Counted from the stretch's first letter, positions 22,825 to 34,117 are shown. The stretch is DNA of 64,000 nt from Monoplex corrugatus (GCA_030674185.1 CM060307.1:53893442-53957441), one strand, 5' to 3'. Program-made: numbers and translations. Notes: generated by a model not told the origin, from the sequence alone.

Positions 22825-22889
22825 AATAATCAAGAACTAGATAATAGTGACTTCTGGATGTTCTTCTTTTTCAACTTCTTCTTCTTCAT

Positions 22890-22892
<3 letters not shown>

Positions 22893-22982
<90 letters not shown>

Positions 22983-23000
22983 GTGTGTGTGTTGTGCGTA
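22893..23000. repeat. (GT)n microsatellite
   Basis: About 108 bases of GT with single GG interruptions, abutting the dispersed repeat at 22993-23152. Confidence 0.95.
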
Positions 23001-23148
23001 TGGGTGTGTGTTTGTGCGTGCGCATGTGTGTATGTGTTTTAGTGTGTTTATGTATGTGTGTGATTTTGTTATCTGTTGTCAGGAAGTTGGCTTAGCTTGA
23101 AAAGAATGTTAAGATAATAAGGGTTCAATACCATGTAGTTTGTAGCGA

Positions 23149-23152
<4 letters not shown>
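22993..23152 (+). repeat. Dispersed ~160-bp repeat, inverted copy at 49860-50025
   Basis: Shares with the reverse complement of 49860-50025 long blocks such as TGTTATCTGTTGTCAGGAAG, TTGGCTTAGCTTGAAAAGAA and CATGTAGTTTGTAG. Both copies adjoin a GT/AC microsatellite at the same end. No coding or tRNA-like signature is seen; the class is unknown. Confidence 0.85.
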
Positions 23153-23180
<28 letters not shown>

Positions 23181-23280
23181 TGTGGCGCCGCGGCAAGTTG
23201 TGTATGTTGTGTGTGTGTGTCAGTGTGTGTGTGTGTGTGCGAGTCGTGTATGTATGTATGTGTGTGTGTATGTGTGTGTT
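23153..23280. repeat. Interrupted (GT)n microsatellite
   Basis: GT-rich repeats with a CGCCGCGGCAAG island at about 23185. Confidence 0.9.
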
Positions 23281-23429
23281 TGGGATAGTCGTCTGTGTAT
23301 TTTTATTTTCATTTATCTCTTTTTCATGGTAGCTCAAGTCTTGGACCATGCTTAATTTTTCTTAGATTTCATGACTTCCTTGATGGATTGAACAGTTGAT
23401 ATATCTGATGAATATCTGTAGCCTGCCAT

Positions 23430-23820
23430 ATTAAATATTTATATTACGGGCTGTTATTGAACTTGAGGTAACAGATCGGGAGTCCATGGCTCTATTAAAA
23501 ACAGCCAGCCAGCCCACCAGTGTAGGGTAGAGTATCATTCTGCATTTCAAATTCCATCCAATTATGATGGGCGCCAAAGTCAAGTCTGATTGGAATGGCA
23601 GACTTGCAAGCGGAAGGACTGAGATCGAACCTGCCTGCATGGTTAGCGGCTGTCGATAATGGGTACAAAATTTTTGGATTTCCTGGTTCAACATATCTAC
23701 AGATCTGCCCATGGCTTAGCCCCCTTTGTGTGTAATTGTACAAACACCAAACTACGCATGTTAAAGATCCTCTCAGGCATGTCAGTGTCTAGTGGCTTGT
23801 GAAAACAGGAACCTAAATGC
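23430..23820. repeat. Suspected interspersed repeat ending at an AC array
   Basis: Non-coding sequence with ACTGAGATCGAACCTGCCTG (resembling a B box on +) and CTACGCATGTTAAAGATCCT, a motif type I associate with molluscan interspersed repeats. It ends at the AC array from 23824. No second copy is in the window, so this remains tentative. Confidence 0.35.
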
Positions 23821-23823
23821 CTA

Positions 23824-23909
<86 letters not shown>

Positions 23910-23945
23910 ACACACACACACACACACACAACACACACACACACA

Positions 23946-23986
<41 letters not shown>
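23824..23986. repeat. (AC)n microsatellite
   Basis: About 160 bases of CA repeats with a few ACC or ACAA interruptions, in intron 4 of the ARF-like gene about 170 bases from exon 4. Confidence 0.95.
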
Positions 23987-24157
23987 GCTCAAAGAGAGGC
24001 ATGTCTGTGTCTGTGGTGAGGTAATCCTGAAAAACATGAGGATGCAGACTGTGCAGCAGCACAATGGCTACACAGTGTGGGACAAACAACCAGAAAAAAA
24101 TAATGTGCCCCCTGAAAAGAAAAACTCACTCAGAACTGAAAAACAAAATCCACTTAC

Positions 24158-24398
24158 GTCCACCACGTTTGATGGTGTTGATTTCCAGTTTCTCCTGCAG
24201 TTGCAGCCAGGTGATGGCACCCGGTAGATCCTGCTTGTTGGCCAGAACGAGGAGTGGACGGTTCTGCAATTCTTCTTCTTCTATGATCTCCTGGAAATGC
24301 ACTTTGGCCCTATGCTCAAAGAACTCATCATGTTCGCTGCTGTCGATCATGAAGATGACAGCATCCATCATGTCGTAGAAGTGTCTGTACAGCGGCCG
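24158..24398 (-). CDS. ARF-family small GTPase, exon 4
   Basis: A 241-base exon from acceptor CCCATCAG to donor GTAAGT (24157-24152). It encodes RPLYRHFYDMMDAVIFMIDS, EHDEFFEHRAKVHFQEIIEE, LQNRPLLVLANKQDLPGAI and LQEKLEINTIKRGG. RPLYRHFY is the ARF switch II continuation (RPLWRHYF in ARF1), VIFMIDSS the strand with the conserved Asp-Ser, and NKQD (residues 124-127) the guanine-specificity G4 motif. It ends in phase 1 and joins exon 5. Confidence 0.93.
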
Positions 24399-24417
24399 CT
24401 GATGGGGACAGATACAA

Positions 24418-24838
24418 AACAGTAGTAGTAGCAGCAGCAGCAGCGGTAGTAGTAATAGTAGTAGTGGTAGTAATAGTAATAGTAATAATAGTAGCAGTAG
24501 TGGTGGTGGTGGAAGTAGCAGTAGTAACAACAACAACAACAACAATAATAATGATAATAATAACAACAGCAACAGTGATGATGATAATGATTATGATGAT
24601 GATGACGACAACAGCGACGATGACAATAATAATATAGTAATAATAATAATGATAATAATATAATGATATACTACTACTACTATTACTACTACTGATGATG
24701 ATGATGATGATGACGACGACGACGGTGATGATAATGACGATGACGACGACGACGACGACGACGACGATGATGATGATGATGATGATAGTAGCAGCAACAA
24801 CAGCAGCAGCAGTAGTAGTAGTAATGATAATAACGCCA
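24418..24838. repeat. Degenerate trinucleotide repeat block (GTA/GCA/GAT/GAC)n
   Basis: About 420 bases of AGT, AGC, AAT, GAT and GAC triplets in changing order, starting 20 bases from the exon 4 acceptor of the ARF-like gene (it lies upstream of that exon in the gene's own direction). It will look like poly-Ser, poly-Leu or poly-Thr ORFs but is intronic simple sequence. Confidence 0.95.
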
Positions 24839-25031
24839 CGATCTGTAAAGCACTCCTTTTCAGAAGAGCTCTACGCTCTTCACAGAACCACAGACACAAT
24901 CATATCCAGTGTGACTTAATTTGGAGTTTGCTCAAGTGGTTCACATTCAGTTTCTCAAGACAACGTCTGCGCTCGGAATGAATTCCATATGCACAGACAT
25001 TACTGGTGCCAACTCGCTGCAGACCAACAGT

Positions 25032-25652
25032 TCTTTTAATTTTACCTGTGATACCCATGATATCATCATCATCATCATCATCATGTGCCCTGCCGCATAG
25101 CGTTGGCGATCATAGCCCTCCATATGTATCTATCCCTTATTGCCGCAAGCACATCTTCCACCCTTTCTGTCCTCAGCCACCCTGCAAGTCCGTCCAATAT
25201 TTTCTCCCTGGGTCTACCCGGTGCTCTCTTTCCCTCCAGCTTTCCCGTTGTGACCAGGTGCTCTAATTCCCCTTTCCTCATAAAATGGCCTATAAATGTT
25301 GCCTGTCTTTTCCTAAGCTTTCTTATCAATGATCTTCTTGTGTCTGCCTCTATTAAGACTGTCTCGTTTGTTTTCTTTGCTGTCCATGGAACTCTCAACA
25401 TTCTTCTTAGAAACCACATCTCGGCTGCCTCAATCTTGTTGTGGCTTTGCGTGTCGACTGTCCACGCCTCACAACCGTATGATATTATTGGTTCTATATA
25501 ACATTCAAGAACTCTCTTCCTGATGTTAATTGATAGGCATTTGTTGGTAAGAATGCTTTTCATCTTCTTGAACGCTGTTTTGGCTTGGCCGATTCAGCAA
25601 AATCGACCCATGATATAGGCTCTTTTAATTTTACCCGTGATCCCCATGATAT
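25032..25652 (-). mobile_element. RTE-like (ATG)n-tailed element, intronic copy with 32-bp target duplication
   Basis: The minus strand encodes the last 160 residues of the family's reverse transcriptase protein: LTNKCLSINIRKRVLECYIE, SYGCEAWTVDTQSHNKIEAA, EMWFLRRMLRVPWTAKKTNE, TFIGHFMRKGELEHLVTTGK and GRPREKILDGLAGWL. The 3' tail is (ATG)n, seen as ATCATC at 25064-25083. TCTTTTAATTTTACC.GTGAT.CCCATGATAT occurs at 25032-25063 and again at 25621-25652 with two mismatches, a long target duplication framing an insertion of about 557 bases. It lies in intron 3 of the ARF-like gene, 51 bases from exon 3, in sense orientation. Confidence 0.88.
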
Positions 25653-25703
25653 AGGCTTACAAGTGGCCAGGAAAAAAGTGAGAAGAAGAAGACAGATTCT
25701 TAC

Positions 25704-25777
25704 TATTTTATGCCGACCTCCGACATCCCATGATGTGAAGATGACGTTCTTGTACTCAGCCGTCTCTACATTCATAC
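25704..25777 (-). CDS. ARF-family small GTPase, exon 3
   Basis: A 74-base exon from acceptor TTTACAG to donor GTAAGA (25703-25698). With the split Gly codon from exon 2 it reads G-MNVETAEYKNVIFTSWDVGG-RHKI, covering the interswitch and G3 motif. ARF1 has [24 protein letters not shown] here. The catalytic Gln after DVGG is replaced by Arg (residue 67), which in ARF proteins would be expected to impair GTP hydrolysis. It ends in phase 0. Confidence 0.93.
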
Positions 25778-25885
25778 CTGTAAATGAGGTATACAGGAAT
25801 AGCTACATGATTTTCATGATTTGTTGATTACTTCATACATATTGCACAAAACCAGACAAATATAAATGTGATGAGAATTAAATTA

Positions 25886-26175
<290 letters not shown>

Positions 26176-26217
26176 CGCACACGCACGCACGCACACACAT
26201 GTACAAACATTCACTAC

Positions 26218-26536
26218 GATTCACTTGATGCGGGCTAGTTGGCAGAGCCATGGACTCAAAGATCTGATATCTTGAGTTCAATCCCAGCCCGCAACATTAA
26301 AAACTGGCCTGTTCGCTGCCCATCTTAATGCTCACATCGTTCTGGTGGTGTCAGCTTAATGTTTCATAGGTCCTTCACCCACCCCCTTCCCCATTTCAAG
26401 ACCTTGCCAACGCATAGGGTTTTGCGCAGATTTGGGAAGTCTGTCAGATAATTGCAGGCAGATTTGGGTGGAGCGCGTATGGAGTTTTCCGAGTGCAGTG
26501 AATCCCTCTTGAACAAACTCCAAACTATGATTCACT
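26218..26536 (+). mobile_element. tRNA-derived SINE, family 2, copy 2, with 8-bp target duplication
   Basis: Element 26226-26528 between two copies of GATTCACT (26218-26225, 26529-26536). The tRNA-like head reads GGGCTAGTTGGCAGAGCCATGG and then TTGAGTTCAATCCCAGCC (B box). The body matches family 2 copy 1 at 22512-22824. It lies in intron 2 of the ARF-like gene. Confidence 0.88.
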
Positions 26537-26632
26537 ACTTCTTCACTTCCTTCCCTTCAATTCTTTTTCTTTTGGCCTTCTCCTTTATTGATTTGTTGGT
26601 TTTGTGTTCAAGTCATTGTTGAGGGTATACAC

Positions 26633-26820
26633 ACACAAACACAGACACAGACACAGACACAGACACAGACACAAACACACACACACTCTCTCTCTCTCTT
26701 TTCTCTCTCTCTCGCTCTCACTCTCTCTCTCTCTCTTTCACTCACTCTCTCTCTCACTCTCACCCTCTCTCTCACTCTCTCTTTCTGTGTTCCGTTGTGT
26801 GTGTGTGTGTGTGTGTGTGC

Positions 26821-26900
<80 letters not shown>

Positions 26901-26935
26901 CTCTGTGTGTGACTCTGTGTGTGTGTGCGTGTGTT
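26633..26935. repeat. (ACACAG)n, (TC)n and (GT)n compound microsatellite
   Basis: Hexamer repeats to 26685, TC/CACT repeats to about 26790, GT repeats to 26935. Confidence 0.95.
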
Positions 26936-26964
26936 AATGTTGACTCGCACCACTGAGTGTTACT

Positions 26965-27705
26965 CGGACATTAAGAACTTAATGACGACAAAACAGAAGC
27001 TATCCTCATTGGCACCCGTCAGAAACTTTCTCAGCTGCCTCCTCTTTCTCTCCCATTATGTAACACATCAGTCCCAATTTCTGATTCAGCTAAAAACCTT
27101 GGTGTCTGCATTGACTCTACCCTCTCCATGAACAACTTTGTTTCTCAAACTGCCAGATCCTGCTACTATCATCTCCATCGTATAAGGCTGATCAGGAAGT
27201 ACTCAAAAAGAAAAAAGCTGACCACATATCTCCTCTCCTGGCACAACTTCACTGGCTCCCTGTATCAAAGCGCATACAGTACAAACTAGACACCATATGC
27301 TACAAAAGCCTCAATAACGCAGCCCCCGATTACCTGTCAAGCCTACTTGAGATCTATGTTCCCTCACGTACCCTCCGCTCTGCCTCCGATCCTCTGACTT
27401 TTCGCTTTCCACGCACTAAGCTCAATACCTATGGTCCACGAGCCTTCTCTGTTTCTGGTCCACTCTCCTGGAACAAACTTCCTCTCTCAGTCCGTCAGCA
27501 ACCTACTTTTGTCTCCTTCAAGTCCGCTCTCAAAACTCACCTTTTCTCCTCCGCATAAAATCCTAACCCCCCTCTGCAGCCTGTCTCCGCTCGGAGGGAA
27601 TCACATGGTTATAATATATAATTGTATATGCTATGCTCTCTATAATTTTCCATTGCTTTTATTCTTGCTTTTATTGCTCTTATTCTTTCTCCCCATTTAT
27701 AGCCA

Positions 27706-27747
<42 letters not shown>

Positions 27748-27868
27748 CGTGTGTGTGCGTGCGTGCGTGCGTGCGTGCTTGCGTGTGTGTCTGCTTCAGC
27801 GCTTAGATTTGATTTTATCAAGATTTTGCGCTATATAAATATTGTAATTATTATTATTATTATGTGTG
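26965..27868 (+). mobile_element. 5'-truncated L2/CR1-like retrotransposon, copy B, with (ATT)n tail
   Basis: Same family as 3243-4240. The plus strand has AACAACTTTGTTTCTCAAAC, AACTTCACTGGCTCCCTGTA, the end of the RT protein with FSVSGPLSWNKLPLSVRQ, a C-terminal FKSALKTHLFSSA, then the shared 3' UTR with a GT array (27708-27790) and GCGCTATATAAATATTGTAA plus (ATT)n. Compared with copy A it lacks 142 bases: GGAAGTA passes directly into CTCAAAAAGAAAAAAGCTG (27199). It starts within about 15 bases of the 5' truncation point of copy A. It is in intron 2 of the ARF-like gene, antisense. Confidence 0.85.
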
Positions 27869-28034
27869 TGTTCATGAGCGTGTGTATGTGTGTTTGTGTG
27901 TGTGCACGTGTGTGTGTGTGCTAGATTGTATGCGTATGTGTGCGCGTCAATGCGTGTCAGTGTATGCGTGCACGCGCGTCTGTAAGTGCGGGTGCATGAT
28001 GTGTATGTACACGTGCGCAATATATGTGCACAGC

Positions 28035-28218
28035 TTAACCCTAGGACTCCCACATCCTACCCACTAACTGCAAAAACTTAATCCTTTGATTCCCTCACCC
28101 TATCTAGGAAGGAAGCTGGTGGATAGGATGAGGGAGTCAAAGGGTTAAGTTTTTGCTTTGGTAGCGTAGTTAACCATGCAGGGTGCTAGTGAACAGGATG
28201 CCGGAGTCAAAGGGTTAA
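28035..28218. mobile_element. TTAA foldback element, copy 1 (reverse orientation)
   Basis: 184 bases starting TTAACCCTAGGACTCCC and ending GGAGTCAAAGGGTTAA. It has outer inverted repeats and a second, inner palindrome (TTGATTCCCTCACCCTATC with GGATAGGATGAGGGAGTCAA). The short arm is on the left and the long arm on the right, the reverse of copies 2 and 3. It lies 56 bases from ARF-like exon 2, in intron 2. Confidence 0.85.
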
Positions 28219-28273
28219 TGCGTGCATACGCACGTATAGAAGTGTGCACGTTCAGGTGTACATGAACACTTAC

Positions 28274-28348
28274 CAATGGAAGGTATTACCACATTGATCT
28301 CTCCTTTCATTTTGTGCATCAAGGTCGTTTTGCCCGCCCCATCCAAAC
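28274..28348 (-). CDS. ARF-family small GTPase, exon 2 (P-loop)
   Basis: A 75-base exon from acceptor TGTGACAG to donor GTAAGT (28273-28268). Split Gly from exon 1, then LDGAGKTTLMHKMKGEINVV and IPSI with a trailing split Gly. With exon 1 this gives the G1 P-loop GLDGAGKTT (residues 21-29) and switch I PSIG (43-46). Most ARF proteins have Thr in this switch (PTIG); Ser can also bind magnesium. Confidence 0.93.
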
Positions 28349-28404
28349 CTGTCACATTACTGATTTTATAATGACAGTAACAATGGTGGTAACAACAACA
28401 ACCA

Positions 28405-28773
28405 CAGACAGTGTGTGTGTGCATACGTGTGTGTGTGTGTGTGTACATGTGTATGTGCCTGTATGTGTGCGAGTGTGCTAGCGTGTGTGTTCCAGTGTGT
28501 TGTGGTAAGACAGAGAGAGAGATAGACAGACAGACAGACAGACAGGCAAACAGACAGAGACAGAAACACAGACAGAGAGAGGCGGAGAAAAAGACAGACA
28601 CAGACAGACAGACACAGACAGACGGAGAGACATACATAAGGAGACAGAGACAGACAGTGAGTGTATGTATCTGCCGAAACTGAGCACTCATGTGTCAGTG
28701 TGTGTGTATGTTGTGTGTGTTCAGTATGTCTGCATTGGTGTGTGTGTGCGTGTACATATGTGTATGTGTGCGC

Positions 28774-28861
<88 letters not shown>
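28405..28861. repeat. GT and (GACA)n microsatellites
   Basis: GT at 28407-28450, GACA/GAGA repeats at 28508-28655, GT at 28775-28861, in intron 1 of the ARF-like gene. Confidence 0.93.
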
Positions 28862-28864
<3 letters not shown>

Positions 28865-28984
28865 CCAAGAACGCCTGGCGACGAAAGGCAGAAGGAAATC
28901 CAAAGCTCTGAAATACAACTGGAATACCTGTTGTGATTTATACAGAGGATGGCTCTGAACAGACAGAAATGGACACACTTAAAA

Positions 28985-29517
28985 AAATTTTTTTTTTTTA
29001 GGATCATCGCACTCAGGGAGGTTACCTTTGTGCTCACCTTTTTTTTTTCGTCTCATTTTCTGCGCCACCTTAATGGCCACAGAAGCTGGCACATTTTTTT
29101 GTTTTCATTTTTTTTACAATGCAATGACGATGATGTCGAAGAGGATGATAATCATGATGTTATGGAGTTCCATCTAGGATTGAGACTGCGTGACATGGCT
29201 GTACCCTACGCTTACAATCATAATATATCCTGGCGTCAACCATGCCCGAGAGATACAGACACCTGCGGTGCTGGTCAGAAAATTTGAGCAACACCCTCTA
29301 TTACGCGTCCTTGAAGTGGATGAGACTCGACTGTGTGGTCGCAGTCTTCCCAATGAGCCCATAGCACATCCAACTCTGGGTAGGAGCTGGTTAGAGCAAA
29401 ACAAAACAAAACAAAAAAAATCCGGCAATGATTTTTGAAGAGACTTTAGGGGATTCGAACCCACAACCTTCCAGTCGGTAGTCCGTTGCGTTAACCACTA
29501 CACCATGGCGACTGGTT
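28985..29517 (-). mobile_element. tRNA-derived SINE, family 1, copy 2
   Basis: Reverse-strand copy of the SINE at 21499-22009. The tRNA-like head is at 29440-29515 (on minus CCATGGTGTAGTGGTTAACG and GGTTGTGGGTTCGAATCCC), the body at 29160-29400, the CTTCTGTGGCCATTAAGGTGG segment near 29065-29090, and the A-rich end at 28985. Flanks GTTTGTCCCTTTGT and GTGTGTCCATTTCT (minus strand) match at 11 of 14 positions, a possible eroded target duplication. It lies in intron 1 of the ARF-like gene, sense orientation. Confidence 0.87.
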
Positions 29518-29584
29518 ACAAAGGGACAAACTTCATTGCCAGTGGCATAATCGGTAGTAAGTACGTGTAGCCCACTGCAGTTAT

Positions 29585-29648
29585 CTGGAAGATACTTACT
29601 TCTTATTCACTTACTTACTTACGTACTTACTTACTCACTTACTTACAT
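29585..29648. repeat. (ACTT)n microsatellite
   Basis: Tetramer repeats ACTTACTTACTT with variants. Confidence 0.85.
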
Positions 29649-30310
29649 ATCTATGATTAAGAAAATATTGTCTTTACCTAGTTGACAGACAGCTGAGCAT
29701 TCATGCATTGACGGGGGGAGGGGGGTTCTGTCATGTGAGACGAGTTTATGCAGAATAGCTAGTTGTGTTGTGATTCAGACTTTTAATTGTTTATTTATTT
29801 GCTTTATATATATGTTCCTTTTTTTTTAAGGTAAGATACACACATAAGTCATTTACATGTAAACAAGATTATTCCAGAGGTAGGCTGAGAGGATACCAGT
29901 ACGAATTATAGACTAGGTAAAACATAGTCTAGGTAGGGCCTCAGGACCTGTCAAGTTCATGGGTTTATGTGCAGGCTTAAGGCTTGCGCCATGATCACCA
30001 TACACATGGCACGTATGACGTTAGTGCATATGGAATTCGTTCCGAGCGCGGAGACGTCACATCTTGAGAGACTGATACTGAAATTGAAACTGCAAGGAAG
30101 CTTTCAATCCGTTAGTGCCAGCGTATGGTCGCTTTTATCACTTATTTTTATTAACGTACACCTGATTGAAAAAAAAACAACAACAACAACAACAAACAAC
30201 AACAACATACAAACCATCCAGAATTCAGCTCGAGTTAAACGATAGAACCGCAGAATCGATTATAATAATCATCAATGCGTGTTATTGGTACTATTGGCTG
30301 ATGGTTAAAG

Positions 30311-30311
<1 letters not shown>

Positions 30312-30389
<78 letters not shown>

Positions 30390-30420
30390 GCACACACAAC
30401 ACAACACACAACACACAACA
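30312..30420. repeat. (AC)n microsatellite
   Basis: CA run 30312-30386 then CACG and ACACAA variants, 50 bases from exon 1 of the ARF-like gene. Confidence 0.95.
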
Positions 30421-30471
30421 TCGCAATATGCATTCAGTTAAAATATACATAACTGCATACTATTCACTCAC

Positions 30472-30532
30472 CAACGATCAGAACATTCGTTTTCTTTTTG
30501 GGACTAATCCTCGACATGACACTTTGTCCCAT
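30472..30532 (-). CDS. ARF-family small GTPase, exon 1 (start)
   Basis: ATG at 30532-30530, donor GTGAGT directly after 30472. Encodes MGQSVMSRISPKKKTNVLIV plus a split Gly. Gly2 makes N-myristoylation plausible, as in ARF and many ARL proteins, and VLIVGLDGAGKTT is reached at the exon 1/2 junction. The five exons (61, 75, 74, 241 and 230 bases) add up to 681 bases, 226 residues. Motifs: G1 21-29, switch I 43-46, G3 DVGGR 63-67, G4 NKQD 124-127, G5 SAVTGEG 158-164. The closest ARL subfamily is not clear to me. Introns measure 2123, 2496, 1305 and 2956 bases. Function is expected to be GTP-regulated membrane recruitment. Confidence 0.9.
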
Positions 30533-30834
30533 TCTGAACAAAAAATACAGCCAAAATCTTCTAGTCCAAACAAGAAGCCTTTGACTTGAGAAAGTCAGTG
30601 TTCACAATGAGGGAAGTTTGAGCTATACAGATGGACTAAAGACCGATCGTGATGAAGCCTGCGGACTTTGAAGGCCTGCCGGATTAGTAAGTATATAATT
30701 ATAGGCTCTGTCTTGAGCTAGCATAACAACAGGCACAGGAATTCTCTGTGAAAAAAACTACAGGCGTGTCAAGTGATTTCGCTCGGAGAGCAACATGTTC
30801 TTTAGGAAATCGATAATTTGAAAGACAATATTCA

Positions 30835-31045
30835 TTGCAGAAAATCTATACAGACAGCAGATTTTAAACGCAGTGAATCGACACTAAAAGCAACACTAAA
30901 AGCAGACTTTTAAAATGTCATTCATTAAAGAAAATTGATACAGACAGAAGACTTCTAAAAGATCATTCGTTTATTAAGTGAAATTGATACATAAAGCAGA
31001 TTTGTTAACAGATCATTCATTTAAAAAAATCGGTACGTATAAAAT
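30835..31045. repeat. Imperfect ~52-bp tandem repeat
   Basis: Three to four degenerate units with GATCATTCATTTA, AAATTGATACA and AGCAGACTTTTAA recur at roughly 50-base spacing upstream of the ARF-like gene. 31046-31470 has no recognised feature. Confidence 0.65.
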
Positions 31046-31479
31046 ATCGATACAAAAGCACACTTTTAATACATTATTTATTACGCTAGAGCAGTTTTGT
31101 TGTTGTTGTTTGTTTTGTTTTGTTATATTTTGTTTTTTAATATGTGCAGATATACCAGCCTTGACTGTGCCTGTTGTAAACAAGCGATCAAGTCACGTGA
31201 TCACAGGGGTTTTGCCACGCTGGCCTGAGCAGCGTGTTTTCAGGGACAAAATAAACGTCACGTTCTAAAATTAAACACAGGTGGCGCACAGACACACACA
31301 TTTTCACACACACACCCCGGCTTTTTACAGGGCAGCCCAACTCGATTACAGACAACTGCCGGCAGTGCTCAAGAATTTTGAACGATAAATTGTTAGGTGA
31401 ATGCCGGTATGTAATTGCACAAACGGACAAACGAAACAGACACTTTAAACGAGCAAGAGACAAACATTTTAACAGCTGT

Positions 31480-32045
31480 TAAGTTTAAGTATCTTGGAAG
31501 TCATCTCACCAGATGGCTCATGCGCATTAGAAATCAGCAGCAGAATCGACCAAGCTAAAATAGGCATTCTACAAAATGAAAAGGGTTATTACCAAAAAGT
31601 ACCTATCAATTAACATCAGGAAGAAAGTTCTTCAGTGTCATATAGAACTGATACTGTTGTATGGATGTGAAGCGTGAACAGTCAACACGCAGAGTCAGAA
31701 GACGATTGAGGCAGCTGAAATGTGGTTTCTCAGAAGAATATTAAGAGTTCCATGGACAGCAAAGAAAACAAACGAGACAGTCTTGAAGGAGGTAAACACA
31801 AAAAGAATATTAATGAAGATTAGGAAAAGACAAGCAACATTTATAGACCATTTTAAGAAGCAAGAGAAATTAGAGCACCTAGTCATAACAGGAAAGCTGG
31901 AGGGAAAAAGAGCACCAGGTTGTTCCAGGCTTTGCGGAGTGGATAAATACAGAGAGGGTAGGAAATGTACTTGCAGTGACAAAACTCATATGGAGGGCCA
32001 TGATCGCCAACGCCATGCGGCAGGCACATGATGATAATGATGATG
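31480..32045 (+). mobile_element. RTE-like (ATG)n-tailed element, 5'-truncated copy
   Basis: The plus strand encodes the C-terminal end of the family's protein with several lesions: KYLSINIRKKVLQCHIELIL near 31605, then EMWFLRRILRVPWTAKKTNE, TVLKEVNTKRILMKIRKRQA, TFIDHFKKQEKLEHLVITGK and LEGKRAP, then degraded. It ends GCGGCAGGCACATGATGATAATG with the ATG tail at 32027-32052. It lies about 950 bases upstream of the ARF-like start. Confidence 0.85.
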
Positions 32046-32052
32046 ATAATAA

Positions 32053-33861
32053 TGGTCTAAAACACAAAACAAAACAAACCTTTGAGGATGATAACGCTGT
32101 TATGAAAACAACAACAAGCAAACAAACAAAAAAGAAAGAAAGAAAAAAAGAAAATGCAGTCAAGATGATCTTCCTGGAGCACTGTTATCTGTATTCAGAC
32201 CCTTAAAAGGGAAGGCCCTTGTGTTTTTTCCCCTTCATTACATTGTTGTCTTCCTAAAGGATTTCTGGTTTGTTTTGTTTCAGATCACATGTTTATTCTT
32301 TCAAATAAAAGATCTGTTTCACTTGCACAACCCTATTTTCCTTCTCTTAGGATTGCACCAACGTACAGGTCTACATTTACTTTACTTGACAATGCTACTT
32401 GGCAGTCATTCTCTCTTAATAAATACAATTTTTATTATATATGGATAGCGAGACTGGCAACTCTAACTCTATCGTACTATTTTTAATGAATAATCACAGC
32501 ATACAGAACTAAATAACTTTTGTTGCATCATTCAACTAGCTTCAGTTCAAATTTATGGCAATTTTTTTTCATATTAGAAAAACAGAATGATAAATAATCA
32601 ATTCAAAAATAATTTTGATTTGGGAAATTGTACAATTCCAAATACCCAAGACTGAAACAGTGAATGGGAGATCTGAGCAAAAAAAGTTCACCATTTTGGT
32701 CTAGAGGATCTAACTATCACCACATTTACCAATCACTAACTTTTTAACGTATTTGTCTCAATGTTCTTTCAAGTTTTACAGCATTAATCCGACAAGACAA
32801 GAAGGAAACAAAGCTGCTCAAGACTATCCTATGCCAGTAATTTCCTGAGTAGTCAACAATTCCTTAGCCATTCACTGGGGATTTGTTGTGCTGTTGTTGG
32901 CATTTTGTTTTAGGTGGGGGAGGTTTGGAGATGTTTTGGATAGCTGGCCAAAAATTGTGATCAGTGACTTGTAAAGTCTGTCATTTCTTTTATTCCTTGC
33001 AGTTGATGTTTTCATCCCTGTTTTTAGGTATATGTGTGTGTCTATTATTTATTTATTTATTTACTTTTTTCTCGGTAAGTGTATGCATGTTGTTTTGCCC
33101 AAACTGTGCAGGCGGTGTGTTGCTGCATAGTCCTCTTACTACATGTTTGATCGGCATGCATAATGGGTGTTTTCATGTTTCCTTAAGACACTGGACATGA
33201 CATGACTTACAGGATCTTGAACATGCATAATACATGAAGTTCTCTGTGCATGTACACATGAAGAGGTTTAGGCATTTATAGTCAGCACACAACTGACTAC
33301 AGAGATTCAAAAAATTTCTATCATTTATCGAGATGGGTGGTACCCAAGCAGTATCGAATCCAGGCCTTCCCATTTGAAGTCTGCTTTCTTAATCAATTGA
33401 TTATCGCACCTATCATGATTTGTTTTGTTTTTTTGTTTTTTTTAACTGATTTGTGATGTGAAATTCAGGGTGCTTTTACCAGAAAGAGCATGTTTCCACA
33501 GAGCAAAACTACCTTTTCTTACTTTTTTTTCTTCTCTAAAACAATTTAAGATCTGACATTTTGTCAATGAAAATTCTTCATTTGGATAATAATGTTTTTT
33601 ATTTTTAAGTCTTTGTTGTTGTTATGTTCGAATGCTATATTTCTAGCACTGTAGTGTTCAGTGTTGAAATATTTTTTTGTGCTTTATTTAGTTGAGATAG
33701 TGTTATATGTATAGCACTAGTATGCATTGAATTTCCTGAGTATTTTAGTTTAAAATCAAAATATTGGAAAGTTTTCTCAAAGGTCAGCTCAGCAGTTGCG
33801 ATTTAAATCCTAATAAGCCGCAAAAATCTTTTGTGTGTGTATGCACGTGTGTATGTCCCAG

Positions 33862-33868
<7 letters not shown>
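32053..33868. other. AT-rich non-coding stretch
   Basis: No gene or known repeat recognised; short A and T runs only. Confidence 0.5.
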
Positions 33869-33947
<79 letters not shown>

Positions 33948-34117
33948 ATGCGCAATTCAGTCAGTACACTATGAATCTTGTGTGTCTGTGCACTCTGTAC
34001 AGATTAAAAAATGCCCTCTGTATGCATAGAAGTATTCATCTGTGTTTGTGAAAAGTTGTACTACACTCTACCTTTTTATGAAACAGTGAATGATAAAAGT
34101 ACATATAACAACATGAG

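Noticed and set aside
24126..24899. Poly-Leu, poly-Ser and Met/Thr-rich open frames
   Set aside because: Only the part 24158-24398 is exon 4 of the ARF-like gene; the rest is the intronic triplet-repeat block.
28215..28691. 158-residue minus frame with a P-loop
   Set aside because: Only 28274-28348 is coding (exon 2); the remainder is intron, read through the donor at one end and the microsatellite at the other.
31188..31463. 91-codon minus frame upstream of the ARF-like gene
   Set aside because: No conserved domain, no link by splice phase to exon 1; probably chance.
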